Source of the DNA: DASZTU01 sp035547675
Lineage (GTDB): Bacteria > Pseudomonadota > Alphaproteobacteria > Rhizobiales > Devosiaceae
Assembly: GCA_035547675.1 (NCBI GenBank)
Contig: DASZUI010000002.1
Location: 1 to 8,917 of the forward strand
Direction of reading: 5' to 3'
DNA length: 8,917 nucleotides
In this document: positions 6,562 to 8,917 of the stretch, one piece after another
Layout of the letters: every line of letters begins with the position of its first letter
Numbering within the stretch: the stretch's first letter is position 1
Made by a program: the position numbers and the translations under genes
Notes under the pieces: model-generated
Seen by the model: the letters and a program-made list of their open reading frames with translations, nothing else
What the model was told of the DNA's origin: nothing
The model's database searches: none

Positions 6562-7068
6562 CTATTGCATATGAAACAGAACGCCGCCCAGCACCCTGGT
6601 GCCGAAGGGGCTGGAGCCCCAATTCCCGATTCCCTGCAGCTCGCCCTTCACGCTCACCGCATTGGTCAGCGCATATTCGCCGCCGCCGCCGAACAGATAG
6701 CCGAAATTGCCGCGCGACCAGCCCGGGCCGACCTCGCCATAGGCCATGAAATCGCTGGTGATCACGACCCCGGCGCGGCCCAGGGCGTAAAAGTCGAAAT
6801 CCCTGCTGCTGCTGCTGGTGAGCAGCATGTCGCTTTGAAACTCGAGACCGGCGACGACCGGGTCTGCCACCGCGAAATTCGCTCCGGCCACCAGCCCCAG
6901 TTCGGCTGCGGCCGGCGTGCCGAACTGGCCGCCCCCCTGGGCCCCGAGATAGAAGCCGTCGAAATTGAACGAGGTCGGGCTGTAGGCCGACCCGTAATCC
7001 GCCGCGCGTGCCGCCCCTAGGGTTGCGCACAAGGCCACGGCGGCGACGAACAGAAAACGGATAGGCAT
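6562..7068 (-). CDS. small outer membrane beta-barrel protein, Omp25/31-like
   Basis: This 168-residue protein starts MPIRFLFVAAVALCATLG, a signal peptide with a likely cleavage after ARA (residue 22, before ADYGSAYS). FNFDGFYLGAQGGG (34-47) is the typical first strand of Rhizobiales Omp25/Omp31-like barrels. It is followed by alternating strands rich in Gly, Phe and Tyr, consistent with about eight strands. The frame is open back to 7149, but the ATG at 7068 is preceded by GGAG eight bases upstream and by a proper signal peptide only from there. It ends LFHMQ, not with the aromatic residue normally recognised by the BAM insertion machinery, which is odd. SSSS (85-88) is encoded by AGC repeats. 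It is probably a diverged paralogue of the neighbouring upstream gene. Likely role: minor porin-like or structural surface protein. Confidence 0.85.
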   Translation of the reverse strand: MPIRFLFVAAVALCATLGAARAADYGSAYSPTSFNFDGFYLGAQGGGQFGTPAAAELGLVAGANFAVADPVVAGLEFQSDMLLTSSSSRDFDFYALGRAGVVITSDFMAYGEVGPGWSRGNFGYLFGGGGEYALTNAVSVKGELQGIGNWGSSPFGTRVLGGVLFHMQ

Positions 7069-7095
7069 CGGCAAGCTCCACGGAAGGCGTGGCGC

Positions 7096-7124
7096 ATTGT
7101 CCAGTCCGGGCACCATCGAGACAA
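7096..7124 (-). promoter_or_regulatory. candidate promoter of the first outer membrane protein gene
   Basis: On the minus strand, TTGTCT (7124-7119), a 17-base spacer and GACAAT (7101-7096) form a plausible sigma-70-type promoter. It would start RNA about 20 bases before the ATG at 7068. A separate TTGACT (7149-7144) is nearby but has no matching -10. Just upstream, a short hairpin CGGCT-3-AGCCG (7152-7164), with A/T-rich bases after it, could weakly end the preceding gene's transcript. Confidence 0.3.
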
Positions 7125-7191
7125 GGGAACCGCTGAAAATTTTAGTCAATTCGGCTAACAGCCGGTAACCACGCGACCGATGCGGTAACGA

Positions 7192-7734
7192 TTAGAAGTG
7201 GAACTGCGCGCCCAGCGTGACCTGGTCCTTCGGATTGCTGCCCGTAATCGGGAAGCCGTGCAGATATTGCGCCCGCAGCGATACGTCGCCCGATAGCGCA
7301 TATTCGATGCCGCCGCCCGCCAGCAGATCGCTTTCGTCGGCCGGCCCGGTGTCGAGCCCGTAGCCCGCGGCGCCGTAGAGCAGCGCGCTGTCACCGATCA
7401 GCAGCCCCGTCCGCCCGGTCAGCTGGGCATAGGTCGTGCCCCCCGCCGGCCCGCCGATCCCCTGCACTGCGACCTCGGCGCCGGCGAGGACGAAGTTGAA
7501 GGTCGTATCGATGCCCGCGTCGATCCCCAGGCCCGCGCGCTCGCCGCCGCTCGCGGCGCCGCGCTGATAGCTGCCGAAGACGCCGGCATAGAATCCGTCC
7601 CAGTCGAACTTGGCCGCCGAATCGCTGACCGGCACTTGTCCGCGGGCGCTGGTGGAATAGCTGATCAAGTCCGCCGCATGGGCGGCAGGCAGCAGCACGG
7701 TCCAGACGAGGACACCGGCAATGATGGAACGCAT
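7192..7734 (-). CDS. outer membrane beta-barrel protein, Omp25/31-like, with canonical C-terminal Phe
   Basis: This 180-residue protein has a signal peptide (MRSIIAGVLVWTVLLPAAHA) with cleavage after AHA (residue 20). A short periplasmic lead follows, then FDWDGFYAGVFGSYQ (43-57), the hallmark first strand of Omp25/31-type barrels. Further amphipathic strands include AGAEVAVQGI, AQLTGRTGLLI, ALLYGAAGYGL, LLAGGGIEYAL and VSLRAQYLHGF. It ends VTLGAQFHF, with the terminal Phe expected for outer membrane insertion. The start at 7734 is fixed by AAGGAGG (7746-7740) five bases upstream; the frame is open further back to 7866 but without a signal sequence. It stands alone between tRNA-Asp and the paralogue downstream, with a 123-base gap. 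Likely role: minor surface or porin-like protein; substrate unknown. Confidence 0.88.
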   Translation of the reverse strand: MRSIIAGVLVWTVLLPAAHAADLISYSTSARGQVPVSDSAAKFDWDGFYAGVFGSYQRGAASGGERAGLGIDAGIDTTFNFVLAGAEVAVQGIGGPAGGTTYAQLTGRTGLLIGDSALLYGAAGYGLDTGPADESDLLAGGGIEYALSGDVSLRAQYLHGFPITGSNPKDQVTLGAQFHF

Positions 7735-7739
7735 TGGGG

Positions 7740-7746
7740 CCTCCTT
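7740..7746 (-). promoter_or_regulatory. strong ribosome binding site deciding the start of the Omp25/31-like gene
   Basis: AAGGAGG on the minus strand is a near-perfect Shine-Dalgarno sequence five bases from the ATG at 7734. It is the strongest in the window and suggests high translation. In the rest of the 177-base gap to tRNA-Asp I see only a small hairpin CAGCG-5-CGCTG (7846-7860) and a palindrome CTGAATTCAG (7890-7899). No convincing promoter is visible there. Confidence 0.8.
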
Positions 7747-7911
7747 CGCCGCCTCGCGAAACCGCGATCCCCCCGCCCCGGTTCCGCCGCGGGAGACAGG
7801 AAAGACATGGGGCGGCCACGCGGCACAAACAAGGCGACAGCACCACAGCGGTAAACGCTGCGCCAAGCGGCAGGCCTAATTGCTTCTTGCTGAATTCAGG
7901 ATGAATGCAAA

Positions 7912-7988
7912 TGGCGCGAGAGACGGGGCTCGAACCCGCGACCTTCGGCGTGACAGGCCGACGCTCTAACCAACTGAGCTACTCCCGC
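7912..7988 (-). tRNA. tRNA-Asp (anticodon GUC)
   Basis: The 77-base gene folds as a full cloverleaf. The acceptor GCGGGAG pairs with CTCTCGC (one G-U), and the discriminator is G73 followed by an encoded CCA. The D arm contains AGCTCAGTTGG, the anticodon arm is TCGGC-CTGTCAC-GCCGA with anticodon GTC, and the T arm is GCGGG-TTCGAGC-CCCGT. It decodes GAC and GAU. Confidence 0.98.
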
Positions 7989-8023
7989 ATCCGAACGGGC
8001 CGCGCCCGCTCAATGCAGGCGTC

Positions 8024-8052
8024 CGTGTACCGACCGCCCCCCGCCAAGTCAA
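8024..8052 (-). promoter_or_regulatory. promoter of tRNA-Asp
   Basis: On the minus strand, CTTGACT with the -35 hexamer TTGACT (8052-8047), a 17-base spacer that is almost all G and C, and TACACG (8029-8024) as -10. The predicted RNA start near 8017 gives a leader of about 30 bases before the tRNA. This suggests tRNA-Asp is not only a read-through product of tRNA-Val. Confidence 0.55.
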
Positions 8053-8110
8053 GCGCCTGTCCTCCGTATCCGGCAACGATTTTCTCGGCACCCGGAGCGC
8101 TTGGGAGATT

Positions 8111-8186
8111 TGGTGGGCGATGACGGACTCGAACCGCCGACATCCTCGGTGTAAACGAGGCGCTCTACCAACTGAGCTAATCGCCC
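8111..8186 (-). tRNA. tRNA-Val (anticodon UAC)
   Basis: The 76-base gene folds as a full cloverleaf with an encoded CCA. The acceptor GGGCGAT pairs with ATCGCCC and is followed by discriminator A. The D arm contains TAGCTCAGTTGG, the anticodon arm is CCTCG-TTTACAC-CGAGG with anticodon TAC, and the T arm is GGCGG-TTCGAGT-CCGTC. It reads GUA and, by wobble, other valine codons. A 122-base spacer separates it from tRNA-Asp. Confidence 0.98.
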
Positions 8187-8215
8187 GCCGGCCGGGAGGG
8201 CCCGCAAACAGGCCC

Positions 8216-8244
8216 TGATTAGGGGGCGCTGCTGCGTCCGTCAA
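8216..8244 (-). promoter_or_regulatory. promoter of tRNA-Val
   Basis: On the minus strand, TTGACG (8244-8239), exactly 17 bases, then TAATCA (8221-8216). The predicted start near 8209 lies about 23 bases before the tRNA. It sits just past the hupB terminator, so the tRNA is transcribed independently of HU. Confidence 0.6.
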
Positions 8245-8252
8245 CGGCCCGG

Positions 8253-8289
8253 AAATGCAAAGGGCTCCGGCGCTGTCCCGCACGGAGCC
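8253..8289 (-). terminator. rho-independent terminator of the HU gene
   Basis: On the minus strand, GGCTCCG (8289-8283) pairs perfectly with CGGAGCC (8269-8263). Inside, GCG and CGC extend the stem past one bulged base. CTTTGCATTT (8262-8253) follows as the T-rich tail. It lies 43 bases after the hupB stop. A second small stem, CGCGAC-3-GTCGCG (8309-8323), stands between the stop and the terminator. Confidence 0.65.
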
Positions 8290-8331
8290 TCTATGCCTGC
8301 GCACGTCCCGCGACTGCGTCGCGCAGTATGC

Positions 8332-8604
8332 TTAGTTCAGCGAATCCTTGAGAACCTTGCCAGGCTTGAACTTCGCCTGCTTGGACGCCGGAATCTTGAT
8401 CTCGGCGCCGGTCGCCGGGTTGCGGCCCGTGGTCGCCTTGCGCTGTGAGACGGTGAAGGTGCCGAAACCCACCAGCCGAACCTCATCGCCGCCCTTGAGC
8501 GAAGCGGTGATGGCGTCGAAGACCGCATCGACGGCCTCGCCGGCCTGCGCTTTGGTAACCTTCGCCTTGTCGGCGACCACGCCGATCAGATCGTTCTTGT
8601 TCAT
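8332..8604 (-). CDS. hupB: DNA-binding protein HU
   Basis: HU is a small nucleoid protein that binds and bends DNA as a dimer, with little sequence preference. The 90-residue protein has the family length. It shows N-terminal helices (MNKNDLIGVVADKAKVTKAQ), GFGTF (46-50), and the DNA-binding beta arm with the conserved RNP (61-63) in ATTGRNPATG, then IPASKQAKFKPGKVLK. It is HU and not IHF because it lacks the IHF-type arm and length differences. The start at 8604 has GAGGA seven bases upstream; the frame runs on to 8817 but only through non-conserved sequence, and an ATG at 8616 lacks a good ribosome site. In Rhizobiales hup commonly lies between lon and tRNA-Val/nuo, which fits the right-hand context. 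Confidence 0.97.
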   Translation of the reverse strand: MNKNDLIGVVADKAKVTKAQAGEAVDAVFDAITASLKGGDEVRLVGFGTFTVSQRKATTGRNPATGAEIKIPASKQAKFKPGKVLKDSLN

Positions 8605-8745
8605 TGGTTTCCTCATAGTGAAAGCGACCGCCGTCCCCCGGCGCGCCAAAACGGCGCCACCCTTTGACGATTCTGGCGGAAACGCAAGGATTTCAGGGCC
8701 TTTCGCCCACCGAGGCCAGTCATTCTTGTTAACGAAGTCCAAATG

Positions 8746-8763
8746 TCCACCGAAATCGGTGGA
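8746..8763. promoter_or_regulatory. perfect 18-base inverted repeat upstream of hupB
   Basis: TCCACCGA and TCGGTGGA are perfect 8-base arms around AA. The right arm overlaps a second, imperfect 14-base palindrome centred on GGATATCC (8758-8771). The two-base spacer favours a binding site for a dimeric regulator over an RNA hairpin. It lies about 140 bases upstream of the hupB ATG, in the likely promoter region. The regulator is unknown. Confidence 0.45.
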
Positions 8764-8834
8764 TATCCGCCACATCCGGCCGGGAACCGGCGCCATCAAC
8801 GCCCGATGCGCAGCCATCCGGCCATGAACGAACC

Positions 8835-8858
8835 AGGGCGGCCCTTTCAGGCCGCCCT
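8835..8858 (-). terminator. GC-rich stem, probable terminator of the gene beyond the right edge
   Basis: AGGGCGGCC and GGCCGCCCT are perfect 9-base arms around a 6-base loop. Neither strand shows a good T-run after it; the minus strand continues GGTTCGTTC, which is slightly better than the plus strand. Since all genes here run on the minus strand, it most likely ends the transcript of the preceding gene, which lies outside the window. Confidence 0.5.
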
Positions 8859-8917
8859 ACGTCATCACGTCGAAAATCCGGTCCAGCCGAATGGCTGGCT
8901 GGCTAGTGCGGCAGGCC

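Larger units (their letters stand above)
8605..8917. other. intergenic region upstream of hupB and end of window
   Basis: This 313-base stretch has no gene I can support. It holds the hupB ribosome site (GAGG near 8611-8614), a small stem GCGCC-5-GGCGC near 8643-8657, the inverted repeat at 8746-8763, and the GC-rich stem at 8835-8858. A -10-like AAGAAT (8727-8722, minus) lies close to the inverted repeat, but its -35 is poor. To the right of 8858 the minus strand could hold the last codons of an upstream gene: one frame reads GLPH then stop at 8903, another reads RLDRIFDVMT then stop at 8857. lon would be expected by synteny, but too little is visible to say which frame is real. Confidence 0.6.

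Noticed and set aside
7890..7899. The palindrome CTGAATTCAG downstream of tRNA-Asp as a terminator or integration site.
   Set aside because: It has no loop and no T-run. There is no duplicated tRNA end or integrase gene in view to suggest an attachment site.
8332..8817. A longer HU reading of 161 residues starting at 8817.
   Set aside because: The additional 71 residues are not HU-like and span the inverted repeat. The ATG at 8604 has a good ribosome site and gives the normal 90 residues.
1..8917. Mobile elements, CRISPR arrays or defence systems.
   Set aside because: I see no transposase, integrase, regularly spaced repeats or defence-type domains. The layout is compact core-genome operon structure throughout.

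Overview
The window is a GC-rich stretch of an alphaproteobacterial chromosome, most likely from the Hyphomicrobiales (Rhizobiales). The pointers are the NuoB, NuoD and NuoF sequences, the long NuoE with a helix-hairpin-helix tail, the Omp25/31-like porin-type proteins, and the order HU gene, tRNA-Val, tRNA-Asp, nuo operon. Genus cannot be fixed from the sequence alone. Every supported gene lies on the minus strand, so transcription runs from the right end of the window to the left.

Right part (about 7912-8917): the gene for the DNA-binding protein HU has an upstream region with a perfect 18-base inverted repeat and, near the window edge, a terminator-like stem that probably closes the preceding gene. 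A rho-independent terminator follows HU. Then come tRNA-Val(UAC) and tRNA-Asp(GUC), each with its own good sigma-70-type promoter.

Middle part (about 6562-7734): two small beta-barrel outer membrane proteins of the Omp25/31 type stand in tandem and look like diverged paralogues. Each has a signal peptide. A stem followed by a T-rich tract separates them from the next operon.

Left part (1-6312): the start of the proton-pumping NADH:quinone oxidoreductase (complex I) operon, nuoA-nuoB-nuoC-nuoD-(membrane protein)-nuoE-nuoF-(coiled-coil protein)-(DUF3291 protein), is packed with gaps or overlaps of at most 10 bases. NuoA to NuoD form the membrane/quinone junction with cluster N2. NuoE and NuoF form most of the NADH-oxidising tip. 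nuoG to nuoN are expected beyond the left edge but are not in view.

The conserved enzyme genes are intact, with all expected metal-ligand cysteines. The unusual parts are the accessory ones: a three-helix membrane protein between nuoD and nuoE, a NuoE more than twice the classical length, and a coiled-coil/DUF3291 pair translationally coupled behind nuoF. I see no mobile element, CRISPR array, or clear new defence or metabolic system.
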